Positions 12,001-24,191 are shown, numbered from the stretch's first letter. The stretch: DNA of 62,000 nucleotides from Gnetum montanum (GCA_015680685.1 MNCI01004262.1:342478-404477); one strand, 5' to 3'. Notes: generated by a model from the sequence alone, not told the origin. Numbers and translations: made by a program.

Positions 12001-12980
12001 TAATTTATTATTCAATCTGGCAGCACTGGTCTTAGCGGTTCTTCTTTTCTCCGCGGGTTATTGCAGCGTTGAAATCTATTCTTCAGCCATCCAATTTTTG
12101 TGTGAAGTATATTGGGCCATAAAACAAATTTAGCTCCCTGTTTTGAAATTTATGTAAACGTTTCACAGTTTCTTTAGGACGGTTAACAGAATAAAAGAAT
12201 ATCATCATTATTATTATTGCAACCAATATGCAAGTCCTCGCAGACAAAATGATGTGAAAATATCGTTATGTGTGAGAAACCACTAAAATATATCAGAGAA
12301 CATTTTTTTCACAAAGTGCAAGTAAATGACAAAAGGTGATTGTATGCAGGCAGACTAACATTGAATCATTTTTGAAGTGAGCAAGCAATTTGTTTATGTT
12401 ACATTTAAATTATTATGGCAATACAGTATAACCTAACTTCCAATCTCCGTTTTTCTATTGAATTTCAAATAATTTCAACCTAACAAACTTCCTTTCCTAC
12501 AACCACAGACATAACTTTAAAAAAGGAAAGACACTGCTAATTTTTGCTCCTATTCTATAGAGAAAGTGACCATAGTTTTCAAAGTTACCGATAAATCACT
12601 GATTTAATGATTTGGCAGGGTCAGAAATTTTGCCGACCTGAATTGAGTAAGATTTAAATATCATTTATAACTCGGCCCGACATGATTCTTGAAACATGCT
12701 GATCCCACATATTTAAACACTGAAAGTGACCATCAAATATATTTTTGATTCGTGCGCCCAAATGCCGTCATCCTGAGTTAAAATAAGATAAAAAAACACA
12801 GTCCATCCAAGTTAACCTTTCAGTTCATGCGTATCCAAAAAACCGGTGGTCTTTTTTTAAAGTTTCACATTTTGCCCAGTCGTATCGCATTTAATCATCA
12901 ATATCAAAAAAATTAAAACAGATCAGATCCAATCCAGATTCCGTTCCCGTCAAGCGAGATGGAACGCACGCGCCCCACAA
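9060..12980. other. Intergenic, no supportable gene
   Basis: AT-rich DNA with simple repeats (poly-A near 9842) and short ORFs with no recognisable domain. An 88-codon ORF (ATG at 10565 to 10831) begins MEDNDGNLEAGNK and is charged, but has no support beyond being open. A minus-strand stretch at 9116-9480 looks faintly protein-like over two frames and could be an old gene or transposon relic. Nothing here is confident. Confidence 0.4.
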
Positions 12981-12984
12981 AAGA

Positions 12985-13115
12985 ATCGGACGTGGACGTC
13001 TTGGAAGTATCTGCGGCCGTCCGATGATGCTGACGCGGACATCGACGTGGAGCCACCACGTGGCATATTATTGTGCAAGGGGTCCACCTGAACAGAGCAA
13101 ACGGCACGTGCCTGC
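12985..13115. promoter_or_regulatory. Cluster of ACGT-core (G-box/ABRE-like) motifs
   Basis: Five ACGT cores lie within about 120 bp in a GC-rich patch of otherwise AT-rich DNA: 12990-12993, 12996-12999, 13045-13048, the G-box palindrome CCACGTGG at 13056-13063 and GGCACGTGCC at 13103-13112. Such clusters bind plant bZIP and bHLH factors. No adjacent gene is recognised; the nearest is the GRAS gene 3.9 kb downstream, so it may be a distal element or the relic of another promoter. Confidence 0.45.
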
Positions 13116-16100
13116 CCTTGTGTCGGGACTCGGCGAAAAGCACCTGACAATTGCTCGTCTCCCAGTCGCAAGTGGCGGGGCCCACCCATTGGTCGTGACG
13201 GGGGGCGGGACCCGCCACCACGCTAACAAATTTCGTATGTTTTAAATTAATGCATCGCTTTTTCGTTGTTCACGGCCGACGGTGCAGTGCACTGCAGGCT
13301 GAGCAGCAGAAGAATGCTATGCTTTCTTTCATCTTCGGCTTTGAATGCACGTTTAGCTACTTTTCAGCCATGTGTCCAGAACATATGAATATCTTTTTAT
13401 GAAAAATATATTAATATTTTTTTCATAGTCACGGTAATTTGGAATGATAAGCTTGTTTCTTGCGTTGAAAGACGCAGGTTTGTATTAATTAGGCAATTGC
13501 TCATCCGGAAAGGTACAGGCTTGTCCTTAAGTTCTTAACGACTTGCCAAAGACACTGTTTAGGATTAGGCTTAATCAGCTGCTGGTACCTAAGTATGTTT
13601 TATTTTGTCGTCAATTTCGGCTGACTTCCATTGATAAAAGCCCTGGCCCCGCTCTTATTTCTCATGCGTTGATGGTAGCGATAAAAATAGAGGGTGGGTC
13701 TGGTCAAGTCAAGTGGTGTGTGCGATTTGGTAAATGATAAGAATGGAATAGCACCTGGTCACAGACAAAAGGCTGGGTACCCCTGCCCATCATATCATAT
13801 TCCGTGGTAGCCTTAGCAGTTGAGACTTAAGATGTTGCTGTTGCTATGACATGACTACAAGGAGCAGGGTTCTGTGTACGACAGCATTGATTGTCAGCTA
13901 CAGTGGCTGATTTTAACTTGTGCTTTGACATTTTGCCCTAAATACTGCCTGTTTAATCACGAGATGGCTTAATTGCTGAGGCTAGAGTGACATTTCATCA
14001 GTGTCTGGACGACAGGCGCTAATTGTGCTCAGAAACGTCCAAACCGCGTTATTGCACAAATGTCATAGGACCCGGGAGGATGAAATTTTGGCCAAGTTTA
14101 GTTGATTTTGTTTTACATGGAAAGCTTGGGAAGCAAGGAATAGAATGGGTCCGGAGGATGAGTGTTTTTTTTGTTTAACCTTGGTATTTCTTCAAGGAGA
14201 CTAAAACCAGCTTACTTTAATACAAATCTTCCAGGGATGCATTTGAAAGTGCTCTAGGTCAGCAGATTAGGTTAAGATTAATGCTCTGGAAATATTCAAC
14301 ATGTAAAGGTTGACTGTGTAAAATAACATAGGACACTTGAATAAGTATCAAGAAAACTTCAACAATGCAATGTTTGTTGTGGTTTGACAGAAGTGCATCT
14401 CAATTAGCTAATTAGCTTAATGGTGAAATAATTCAAAATTAAATCTTAAAAATAATTAAAATATAAAGTTTTAAGCGTTACTTAAATATGTAAAGTTTAA
14501 TGCCAACAAAACCTTAAATAAATTTATTGTATTAATCATGAAAGAATAAGATCACGTGAACTCAAGTTTTAAGTATAGTAGGAAGCATGCAATACTTCAA
14601 CGCTATGCCACGCAAAACAAAGAGCTTTACGATAATGGATACCATTGTTTATATAATTTATAAAAGAGCATATTTTTAAAGGTACACACTTCAAAATGTT
14701 GCTAAAAGCAAATTCCGTATAAAGTTAAATATGATGACGATGATGCGAGTTCTTCCAAATTCTTATCATCACCGCGGGACAAATTTTAGATACCATGAAC
14801 ATCTCCATAAGCGGTCACAACCGATCGAATTTCCGAACTTGAGAGTTCATCGTAGGCATTGGATATTACATTAAAAGCTTCTTGAACAAATTTTGTAGGC
14901 CACGTACGGGCACATCAATCATATTTCATGGATTCCAGCGGGAACAAAATTCTTCTCTAATATCCCAATCCAAATCTAATATCCCAATCCAAATCTAAGG
15001 TGACCAACACTATTTTGGCGTTGAAAAGCAGCAACACACGAGCTCATCTTCATACCCAAGCAAGAAGCTATGTTCATACCTACGGTACACATCAAATATA
15101 CGCTTTCAGCAAAGCACAAATAACGATTCCATACGAAAAAAGGGAACGAATCTAGCAAATTCAACTTAGAGGTCAAAGTCCAAGGAATCAGAGCAAACAC
15201 CCATAATAAACCAAACCCTAATAAACCCTCTAGAGTCTAGATTAACCCATAACTCAAATACGAAAGACATTTTACATTTAGTCAAAACCACCAAAATCCA
15301 AACCATCAAAGGGCAGCCATGGATTACCACATTCCATTCCATTCCAAGCTCATGTTAAAATTGAATTACATGTAGTCGCCTACGTGCGATTGGGCAGCAT
15401 ACGGCAGTGAGGTGAAAAGCTGTCTCTTTCTCACTCAACCTTTTAAACCAAATATCAAGTTGACCAACAAAAAATAAAGCGCAAAGTCCAAAACAGAACG
15501 TGCCAGTAACATACATGCTTGTCGCCCAAGTCTGCAGAAGAAGCGGTCAATGGAGCTCCTCCGTTCACACGATGGAGCTTTGCTTTGCTTTGCTTTGCTT
15601 TCGTTTTTGGTGCTCCAACTCGAAACCGGCCCGCGCCGGGCACGCCCAATTCCCGGTCCCGCTGCTCCTCCAACGCACGCCTGCCAAACGCAAACGGCCA
15701 CACCACGTCCATAAGATGTGACCGCCGGCCGCCCAAAAACCAACAATAATACGAATAATGATAATGAAATTTGACAAAGTCGGGTCAAAATTTTGAAAAA
15801 AAATTATTTTTAATGATTTCTTTTAAGAATAAATAAATAAAAGTGAGATTTACTAACATTGGGAAAACAAAATTGACCCCCAATACTTTTACGGCCCACA
15901 GCCGTAGCTAAAAATACCAGAGTCCGGCAAAATCTCTTTCCCAAGTTTGCAGATGAGAAGACCTTCCTAATGTAATCCGCAGCAGTTCTAAATAAAGATG
16001 GATCCAGCTTTTAGTTAACCTTATTTTGTTACCGTAAGGCTAAAATGGTTATAAAATGACCAGGTTTTCACAAAACTTGGCCAGAATTCCAAAGGGAAAA

Positions 16101-16550
16101 TATCTTGAACAGTCCGAAAAGGCAGCAGAAGATAAACAGATTTTAACAAAATTCGGCCAAAATTTCCAATAAAAATGTTTTAAACAGTCGGGTGACGAAG
16201 ATGAATAAACTTTAACCAGAATTGGCCGAACTTCACAAGAAAAATATTTTATTTGAACAGTGTATTGAAGGAGGCAGGAGCACTGTGACAGTGGCGGAAG
16301 CAGGGCGGTCGACGGGACCAGTCCATTTGTTTGTTTGTTTGTTTTTCGTTGTCATCGTTGTGCGATCCCCGTTTTCGTTGAAAGGGATTTGCCGATGCTT
16401 AATTAATTAAATATTGACCGGTGCAGTTGTGATCTGTGCATATATTTGGTTTCACCCTCCATATTCTCTCTGTGGATTTTCTAGGAGTGGTAATAGCTTT
16501 ACCTGGTTTCAAAGAAGACGAGGAGGAAGGAGGAGGGACGCCCTTTCTTT
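13116..16550. other. Region upstream of the GRAS gene, no gene seen
   Basis: No coding region is supportable. Small repeats are present: a 19-bp tandem pair at 14957-14994, CTTTG x4 at 15578-15597 and TTTG x5 near 16326-16345. A GC-rich patch at 15550-15735 gives overlapping ORFs in several frames, typical of composition rather than coding. The last several hundred bases probably include the GRAS promoter; no clear TATA box could be tied to a start site. Confidence 0.45.
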
Positions 16551-16638
16551 GGTTTCGTCGCACTTACTGACTGACTGAAATAGGAGAAGGGAAAGGGAGG
16601 GAAGAGAAAGGGAAAGAGAAAAACCACAAACAAAACAG

Positions 16639-16832
16639 GTATGATTTGCTGCTCTTCATGGTTGTAGTAGTAGTGGTAGTAGCTCTCAGAAACTTGGATC
16701 GTCTGTGTGTTTTTGGTTTCGGTAGGAAAAAGCTAGACGATTCTTGTGCGCTCATGGCCGCGTGTGAATCAGAAATATGAACACTAGTAACGTCTTGTGC
16801 TGTTGTTGTTGTTGTTCTTTGATGGTCGACAG
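16639..16832 (+). other. Possible 5'-UTR intron of the GRAS gene
   Basis: A strong donor, AACAG|GTATGA (GT at 16639), is followed by T-rich sequence and an AG at 16831-16832. Another possible acceptor, TTTCGCAG, ends at 16893. A 5'-UTR intron with an intronless coding region would be in keeping with this GRAS subfamily, but both splice sites are inferred from consensus only. Confidence 0.35.
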
Positions 16833-16896
16833 AAGTGCTAGCAGTAAACAGTCAAGCATCTGGAATAACGATTAACGATTTCGAATTTCGCAGTCC

Positions 16897-16915
16897 AAAC
16901 CCTAGAGCTAGGGTT
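16897..16915. promoter_or_regulatory. Telo-box inverted pair in the GRAS 5' leader
   Basis: AAACCCTAG and CTAGGGTT form a perfect inverted repeat (8-bp arms 16898-16905 and 16908-16915, 2-bp spacer) about 90 bp upstream of the start codon. AAACCCTA is the plant telo-box, a known promoter and 5'-leader element bound by telomere-repeat-binding factors. Confidence 0.5.
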
Positions 16916-17001
16916 CCTTCGGTTTTTGTTTGGTTTGGTTGCGTTGCCTTTATCTGTCTGCGTTTTGGTTTGTTGGCTTGTTGGTTCTGGATTCTGCTGC
17001 G

Positions 17002-19503
17002 ATGGACGGACGAAGAGCTGCACCTTCCAACAAGGCCGTGCTTTTGCCCGAGTTCATCAGCATGGAGAATGGTTTTAATGGATTGAATGGTGTGAATTCG
17101 GTCTTTACGAATTTGGATGGTAGCCGGCACGGGATGTTGGGAAGTTTCAATGGCTCTGGCCTTGAAGTGCCATGGCCGCCTATGGCAGTGCAGGGTCAGA
17201 ATACTTCTCCATCTTCCTCCTATTGTTCATCCTCATCGCAGGAAACTAACATTCCCGCTGTTAGTTGTGCTGCTTCAGCCATGACTGAGGCCGGAAAAGC
17301 CTCCTCAGAAGGGGACTCCGGGGACTCTGAGCTTTTTTCAGACATAGTTCTCAAGTATATCAGTGACATGCTCATGGATGAGAATTTGGAGGAGAAGAAG
17401 TGCATGTATCAGGAATGCAGTGCTCTGCAAGCCACTGTGAAGCCCTTTTATGATATTCTGGGCGAGAGGTATCCTCCTGCCGAGTGCAAGTTCCAGAAGC
17501 AGCTCTCTGTGGATGACTATCATCATCCCCCTATTCTGGATTCCTTCTATGGACTGCCGAATTATGGGGTCGGGGGTGGCCCTGTGCTGGATCAGGAGCA
17601 GTATCTGGATTTTGGGAGCAGTGATTTGAATTACAACAAGATCGAAGATAGTAGCTGGATTGGGGATCTTTTTGATCCCCAGATGGGTAACGGTGGTGGC
17701 TTTGATTCGCCTCTAGGGTTTTCTTCCCAGCTCTCGTTTAGCTCGTCAGGGAGCAGCACGGTTCTGGATGGGGACCAGCCCTCCCCAATTTATGATCTCC
17801 CTTTTCCAGAGTTCTTTCCGGAGAAGGGTTATGTGTTGCCTGTGGAGGAAGGAGCGGTGAAAAGAAGCAGCAGCAGCGAAGAGAATGGAAATTTGCAGCA
17901 ACAGCAGCAGCAGCAGTATCCATGGGATGCAGGAGTTTGCCTGCCTTTCAATGAGTTCAATCCCCGCCTTCCCAAGAGCGAACCAGAAAGTATCTGCAGT
18001 GAGCTGAAACCTTTGCAGCAGCAGCAGCAGCAGCAGCTGAAAGCTGATATTTCTGTAACAAGCAGAAAACGAAATCTGATTATCAATGGAATTGGGCGTA
18101 CCAAGAATGTTCACAGCTATGAAGTGGATCTGGAGGATCGGCCGAACAGCAAGCATACTGCTCTGTCCTCGGAGGATGAGATCAGGACTGACAGGTTTGA
18201 TGAAGTTCTTCTCTGTCAGGGATTGAATGGCAAAAACTTCTCTGAAGTTCAGAAAGAAGTTCTGAACAATGGAGTGTCCAAGAGCAATCAAACTGACGGC
18301 CCTGCAAAACCCCAAGTCACCAAAGGCCGGGGGAAGAACAAGGGAAAGAAGGAAGTGGTTGATCTGAGGGCTCTGCTGATTCACTGTGCTCAGGCTGTGT
18401 CCTCTGATGATACCAGAGGAGCAAATGATATTCTGAAGCAGATAAAGCAGCATGCTTCCCAACATGGGGATGGCTCACAACGCCTGGCTCATTATTTTGC
18501 AGAAAGCCTGGAGGCCCGTTTGAATGGAACCGGTGGCCAAATCTACACGATGCAGTGGATTCAGAGGTTTTCTGCTGCAGAGATCTTGAAGGCATATCAG
18601 CTGTATTTGGTTGCAACGCCATTCAAGAAAATCTCTCATTTTGTGTCCAATCAGACGATAATAGACTTGGTGGAGAATTCCACAGGTCCCAGAACTCTGC
18701 ACATCGTGGATTTTGGCATTCTTTATGGTTTTCAGTGGCCCTGTTTAATCCAGCGATTAGGAGGCCTTCCTGGTGGACCACCAAGGCTTCGCATCACTGG
18801 TATTGATTTCCCACAGCCTGGGTTTAAACCTGCCCAGAGGATTGAGGAAACAGGCAAGAGGCTCAAAGCTTATGCTGAGTCTTTTGGGGTGCCTTTTGAG
18901 TATAAGCCTATTGCAACAAGTTGGGAGAATGTGAATGTGGAAGATCTTGAGCTTGGTGGCAGTGATGAGATTTTAGCTGTGAATTGCATGTTCAGGATGA
19001 GAAACCTCATGGATGAAACTGTGGTTGTGGGGAGCCCCAGAAATATTGTACTTAACAAGATCAAGAGCATGAGGCCCAATGTGTTCATCCATGGTGTGGT
19101 TAGTGGAGCTTATAATGCACCCTTCTTTATCACAAGATTCAGGGAGGCCCTGTTTCATTTCTCGGCATTGTTTGATGCATTTGAGGCCATAGTTCCTCGA
19201 GACCATCCCGAGAGGCTTGTGCTGGAAGGGGAGATTTTGGGCAGAGAGATTTTGAATGTGCTTGCTTGTGAGGGATTAGAAAGAATGGAGAGGCCAGAGA
19301 CATGCAAGCAGTGGCAAGCCAGGACTCAGCGAGCTGGGTTTAGGCTGCTTCCCCTGAACAAAAATATTTTATCCAGATCCAGGGAGAGAGTTAGGACATA
19401 CTACCACAAGGATTTTGTGGTGGATCAGGATGGCCAATGGTTGTTGTTGGGCTGGAAGGGGAGAATTATCAATGCTATTTCCTCTTGGGTACCAGTATCA
19501 TGA
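17002..19503 (+). CDS. GRAS-family transcription regulator, LISCL subfamily (SCL9/14/33-like)
   Basis: A single uninterrupted ORF encodes 833 residues, a usual length for LISCL proteins. The open frame extends upstream to 16912, but the first in-frame ATG is at 17002 and an in-frame TAG lies at 16909, so 17002 is the start. Residues about 110-160 hold the LISCL motif (VLKYISDMLMDENLEEK...LQAT...FYDILGERYPP). Two seven-residue glutamine runs are at 299-305 and 339-345, and a basic stretch GRGKNKGKK precedes the GRAS domain (about 452-833). The domain shows leucine-rich region I (LLIHCAQAVSSDD), VHIID as LHIVDF (566-571), the PFYRE segment near 707-725 and the C-terminal SAW motif (W813, W818, W830). 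Known relatives are nuclear coactivators; Arabidopsis SCL14 works with TGA bZIP factors in detoxification genes. The partner here is not known. Codon use and integrity indicate a functional gene. Confidence 0.96.
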   Translation: MDGRRAAPSNKAVLLPEFISMENGFNGLNGVNSVFTNLDGSRHGMLGSFNGSGLEVPWPPMAVQGQNTSPSSSYCSSSSQETNIPAVSCAASAMTEAGKASSEGDSGDSELFSDIVLKYISDMLMDENLEEKKCMYQECSALQATVKPFYDILGERYPPAECKFQKQLSVDDYHHPPILDSFYGLPNYGVGGGPVLDQEQYLDFGSSDLNYNKIEDSSWIGDLFDPQMGNGGGFDSPLGFSSQLSFSSSGSSTVLDGDQPSPIYDLPFPEFFPEKGYVLPVEEGAVKRSSSSEENGNLQQQQQQQYPWDAGVCLPFNEFNPRLPKSEPESICSELKPLQQQQQQQLKADISVTSRKRNLIINGIGRTKNVHSYEVDLEDRPNSKHTALSSEDEIRTDRFDEVLLCQGLNGKNFSEVQKEVLNNGVSKSNQTDGPAKPQVTKGRGKNKGKKEVVDLRALLIHCAQAVSSDDTRGANDILKQIKQHASQHGDGSQRLAHYFAESLEARLNGTGGQIYTMQWIQRFSAAEILKAYQLYLVATPFKKISHFVSNQTIIDLVENSTGPRTLHIVDFGILYGFQWPCLIQRLGGLPGGPPRLRITGIDFPQPGFKPAQRIEETGKRLKAYAESFGVPFEYKPIATSWENVNVEDLELGGSDEILAVNCMFRMRNLMDETVVVGSPRNIVLNKIKSMRPNVFIHGVVSGAYNAPFFITRFREALFHFSALFDAFEAIVPRDHPERLVLEGEILGREILNVLACEGLERMERPETCKQWQARTQRAGFRLLPLNKNILSRSRERVRTYYHKDFVVDQDGQWLLLGWKGRIINAISSWVPVS

Positions 19504-21849
19504 TGATCTTCTGCTTGAACAATCAATGACTAAAAATTCATTTCCATTACTGGTTCCTGTAATTTGCCTGACTTAGTTGGAAGGAGGTATACTTAAAAAA
19601 ACTGTTTTTCCTTGCATCAGCAATTTTTTAGATTTTAATTGCACTTATTAAAAGAAAATATGGATTTTATGTTTACATGGAACCTGGAGCAACTGTTCCA
19701 ATCAGTTTGATCTTACTAGGAAACACAATCTGGATGTTTTGCAGCCATGACCAGAGGTTGAATTTGAGAACATTGTGGCCGGTCCCTGCAAGTGCTAGCC
19801 GTCATACCCTTTAAGCACTTGGAACAGAGGCCGCAGAGAATGATATTTAATTTTGCAGCTTGTTAAATCATGGATTAGCTGCATATAGCATAATTTTTGT
19901 ATGGTTGTATATTTTTTGGGTGCCAGAATTGTCATTAGGTTTTGGCCTATGGGCAGGACATGGAAGCACTAGGATTGCAGCGAAGAATATAATGGAATGA
20001 GTTCACCAAAATTTATTTTGTTTGTTATTCGCTTTGCATTCTTGCCCTTTGAGATGGTGTACTTTCAAAACCTATGAGATGGTGCATTCAATGTGTACGG
20101 GCAATTAAAGTAGAATTACTGGTCTATATTCGAATTATCCCCCGTGTGTGTGTGTTTTTCGGTCAGAACCCTAAAAATTGCATTAATGATTTGTAATCCG
20201 TGTCATGACGGCACTGAAAAATTGTTGAAGTGTCATCTTGTTATACAGTTTATATTTTCATGTAATGGTTGTTACAGTTTCTAATATTCGATGTCAAATT
20301 TTTATCGTCACTGAGCCAAATCGGGAAGTATCATGATAAGTTTGTAATTTTCTTGTATATGAGTTTTGGATATGACCAGACACCGGCAGTTGGACAAGTG
20401 CCAGATCCAGTGTTTATATTTCAGAGCCGTACTGGCATTATGCCTTTGTTCTTTCGATAGTGCTCATATGGACGACAGAGCTCTGGAGTCTGATGTAGCA
20501 TTTCATGATTCTGTACGAATATTGTCTGACACTACTTTTTCATGCCTGCTTAGTGCTCACATGGAAATTTAAGAGATGAAATGTCATGTAGCCCTGGCAA
20601 AAGATGAACATGACTGGATACTGTCGAGAATGAGAATGTTGATAACCCAACGCGACTCTCTATCCTCAACGGTTCGGCTTGGATATTGGTTCATGAGCAG
20701 TAACTGAAAAAGAACATCCAATCCCAAAAAAATGTGGAAGGCCGAAAGAGTCATTGTTAGCCTCTAAGCTCCGACTGAATCCATGCTTTCAATCGAGAAC
20801 GTTCTGTTATTAGCGCAGCAGCTTCTAGAAGCCAGCTTACGGTTCATTTCAGGGATAGAACTTGAATGGTTCCAACATAAACCTGCTAAAATTTAGAAAA
20901 TTAATGGTTACAATGAAGGATAGAAATTGACAGGTCACTCACAATTTATCTGATCCCTAATTTATGAATCAGGCAAATTTTAAGCATGGCCTTTTTTCTA
21001 AACATGTAAAATTGTATTTAAACTTTTAAAGGACAATATTTTAGAACGTAAATTTATGTATTTTAAAAGAACAGGATATGTTTGTTTTTCGCTGATTTTA
21101 TGTTTTATAATATACAAAAGTCTCCCAGACAACCCAAGTAAAGCTATGTTATTCCATGTTTTCTCTGTAACCCAAGTAAATCAATGTTATTCAATGCTGT
21201 ATCTGTAGCGAAGCTGCCGGTAATGAAGGAGACAGTGTCGGTGCAGGAGCAGAAGAACGCGTTCAGATTGATTGACACTACTTTTCGTGGTAGACTTGTA
21301 AGATGATTTGGTTTACAAGAAATGTAAACTATGATTATAGCTCATATAAATACAAATCGTGGAACTCCTTTAGATACATGAGTAACTATGTTCACAAATG
21401 GAGTAAATGGGCTAGGAGTAGTTAAAACTTTGTATGCGGTTAAAAGTACAAGGCATTAGAAGTCATTTATTTTACAGTGCTGCATCGGTGGACGTGGGTC
21501 AGGTTTAGTGCCTGCTGAAAGGGTGCAAAAGACTGCAAAAGATCCTCTTATTCCTAAAAATTCAAGCACTATATTCGATTATGCTTTTGGAATGCAACTT
21601 GCTGCTCTAGAAACTGAAGCTCTCTTTCAATTTATTACTTATACTTAAAATCTCACACTCAAAGCAAACCCAAGTTCTTTAAAGCAATTCTTAAAAGTAC
21701 AAGAGAACAAGGTTGGTACTCGGAATATCTCAATGAAGGAGATGCATAGAAATCCTAAGCACTTTCATAAGTTGGTTAAACAATGGTATTGAGGTATTAG
21801 TCAAATTTAAAAGGAATGAAAAAATTCTACTTGAAGTACATTAGAGATA
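19504..21849. other. GRAS 3' flank and intergenic DNA
   Basis: The first several hundred bases are probably 3' UTR; no poly(A) signal could be fixed. A GT run lies near 20144. The short ORFs at 20269-20572 overlap in two frames and lack domain features. A stretch at 21200-21300 reads briefly as plausible protein but is too short to call. Element O begins at 21850. Confidence 0.45.
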
Positions 21850-24191
21850 TGATGAGTGGCAAATATCCCTTATGCCCAACTATACAAATCATAAGCTTGT
21901 ACGTACGATTTGGTTGAATTCCATGGAACTTTGGGCTAATAGTATCCTAAATAATTAAGTGTGATATAACTAATCGTTGTTTTCCCAATCATTACTTGTG
22001 TTAGCTTAATTGGTATGGTTAAGTATGATTAAGGCATGTGATGTTTTTATTTCAATGATTTTCATTATAAAAACATTAAAACATTGAAGTAGTTGAGATA
22101 TTAAAATATTAAACTAACTATAAACTTGAAGGTAGTCTGAAATGAAATGTAGCTTTATTATGTCTAAAGACCCATAGGATCTATTGGATAGATATTACAT
22201 TTTCATGAAAAATAAAGATAGATTCTACAAATTGACTAAGCACCAACGAGGGCATCAAAAACAAATCATACATGATTTTTGTTGCAACATTATAATACTG
22301 TCTTAAATGGGTATTCATAGCATGAGAAAGAAACTCATGTAGCTTATCATCAAGGGCTCCTAATCTACACTATAAAAATGCACTCTTCAAGAGGAAGTTG
22401 GATCTATCTTCTACTTTCAATTCTAAGATGATGAGAACTTCAGCAAAGCTTGCAGATAACATTCTGATACTTAATGGGAATAGTAACTAAGAGATAGTGA
22501 GCTTCTACATTTAGTTTATTAGATCTAATGTGGTGTAAATAAATTTGCTTCTTGCGTTCCACATGAGCCCACATCCATGTTAAAACCTTTTGCTTGACTC
22601 GTTGGCGAATATGCTTAAGATTTAATTGCATGTGCTCCTAAGAGATATTCCATTTTCTCAACCATTGTAGCCCCTAAAAATACCAACCTTGGTCTTGTGA
22701 ATCCTCAAGAAGTACTTTATATAATTTATCTTGTCTTAAGATATGCAAGTTATGACTAGATGTAATGAATTGGCAAGTAATAAGTTACATTCACATAATA
22801 ATATTGAGTAAGATGTTTGTATCTTCACCTTTATCTTATCAAGAAGAAAAGTTTTTTGCACTTTTTCAATATCTTTCCAAAGTTTAGCCTTGAGTCCAAG
22901 TCCCCAATCAACACATACATATAATAGTATGGTAGGATAGACAATAGTCTGAAAAATTTGTTTCTTGAACTTCCAAGCTTAGAGGCCTAAATCCTTACAC
23001 TTGTTTTTGAAAGCATACAAAACCTTGAAACCTCATGTTATTTCTTCTTTCATGCACTTCCCCCACATGTAATTGTTCATATAAATGAAACTCAAATATT
23101 TAAATGAATTTACTATTTGCACATTGGCACCTCTAAAATGGAAGTTATAACAGTTATTTTTTGTAATCCATATCATCAATTTGGTTTTATCTACATGCAC
23201 TTAAAGACCAGATGAATGACAATAATTTTCTAAAATTTGCAACATGTTTTGCAAACCATTTGCAGTAGTAGAGATCAAGGTAGCATCATTTGCATATAAA
23301 AGAAGATTCATTGCTCGGAATCCAATTTTGATAGCATGACTATCTTGCCCATTGTACAACCAAACTTGCATTTCATTAACAAAGGTAACAAAGAGAGTTG
23401 GAGAAAATGGATAATCTTTCTTAACTCCAAATTTGCTCGAGAATTGAAGTTTTTCTCTGAATTGCTATATGTAATTTCAATAATCACTTCCTCATACGAT
23501 CTTTGAGTCATTACAATCAAATTTGAAGAAAGGCCAATTTTATGCAAACATAACCATAGTTTTATATGGATCATAGAATCACATGCTCTTGCAAAATTAA
23601 TAATCTAAACTATCCTAACAATAGAGTATATGTTCCCACTTTTTGTATCCATTTTGAACCTATATTAACATTGCTGGATTACCAAGTGTCTACTACTGGG
23701 CATACCAAGTATCCACTACTTGGATTACCAAACATTTATATATTATACTCGAAGTGGTTGTACTCATGCTATAATGGAATAAAATATTAAATTGCTAAGT
23801 GCTGGAAAGTAAATTACATTAAGAGTAAAATGCTAAAAATAAATAATTGCTAGTATAAGTGTTGCAATAAAAGGAATCAACTTTAATTTTATTGTTATCA
23901 TGCAAAAATATCTAGGTATATCACGCGCTCAAATAAAATTCCATTTAATTAACTCAATCTACATTGAAGATACTCAAATTGCAAGAGTCTTGCTACTAAA
24001 ATGATTAAAGGTGTTATAAACATAATAGGTGATTTGTTTTTATAGGCATTTATTGTAATTGCAATATCATATTTGTGACATAGCATCCTAGTCTACAATA
24101 TAGCAGATGTGACATAGTAGACGCAATGTAGTAGCTGCGATATTGTAGATGTAATGTCTTAGTTGACTAGTAAAATTTTCATGCTTCATCA
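21850..24191 (-). repeat. 3' LTR of element O, interrupted by a LINE
   Basis: On the minus strand it starts at 24191 (TGATGAAG) next to the purine tract ATGGGGGTA (24192-24200) and ends at 21850 (CTCATCA). The end segment aligns with LTR Y (GTTGGGC..AAGGG, ACTTG, GTGAG blocks). The U3 region has an inverted repeat with 14-bp arms (24093-24106 and 24135-24148, one mismatch) upstream of a minus-strand TATA at 24037-24044. The middle, about 22140-23598, is a LINE insertion. Confidence 0.7.
22140..23598 (-). mobile_element. 5'-truncated LINE (reverse transcriptase fragment)
   Basis: Minus-strand translation over two frames gives non-LTR reverse transcriptase landmarks: GVKKDYPFSPTLF (about 23384-23440; family consensus GVxQGCPLSPxLF), YANDATLIS (about 23273-23303; catalytic YADD with D to N), then SGLHVDKTK and SFKYLSFIY. 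The region between this core and 22140 continues in the style of the LINE C-terminal part. LTR O sequence stops before it and resumes after it, so it is an insertion. No poly-A tail or target-site duplication could be identified. The 5' end is missing and the copy is dead. Confidence 0.75.

Noticed and set aside
12913-13245. Overlapping ORFs on both strands in the GC-rich patch
   Set aside because: Three frames open at once because stops are rare in GC-rich DNA; no domain seen. Treated as a regulatory patch.
15435-15788. 117-codon minus-strand ORF and overlapping ORFs
   Set aside because: Composition-driven; CTTTG repeats and GC-rich sequence, no family resemblance.
16930-17001. N-terminal hydrophobic extension of the GRAS protein resembling a signal peptide
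   Set aside because: The codon at 16930 is TTG, not ATG; an in-frame TAG lies at 16909 and the first ATG is 17002, so this is 5' leader.
17746-18465. 239-codon minus-strand ORF
   Set aside because: Antisense shadow of the GRAS gene; its leucine/cysteine runs are the CAG tracts read backwards.
21200-21300. Short protein-like stretch downstream of the GRAS gene
   Set aside because: Under 35 codons with no flanking exon or splice context that could be supported.
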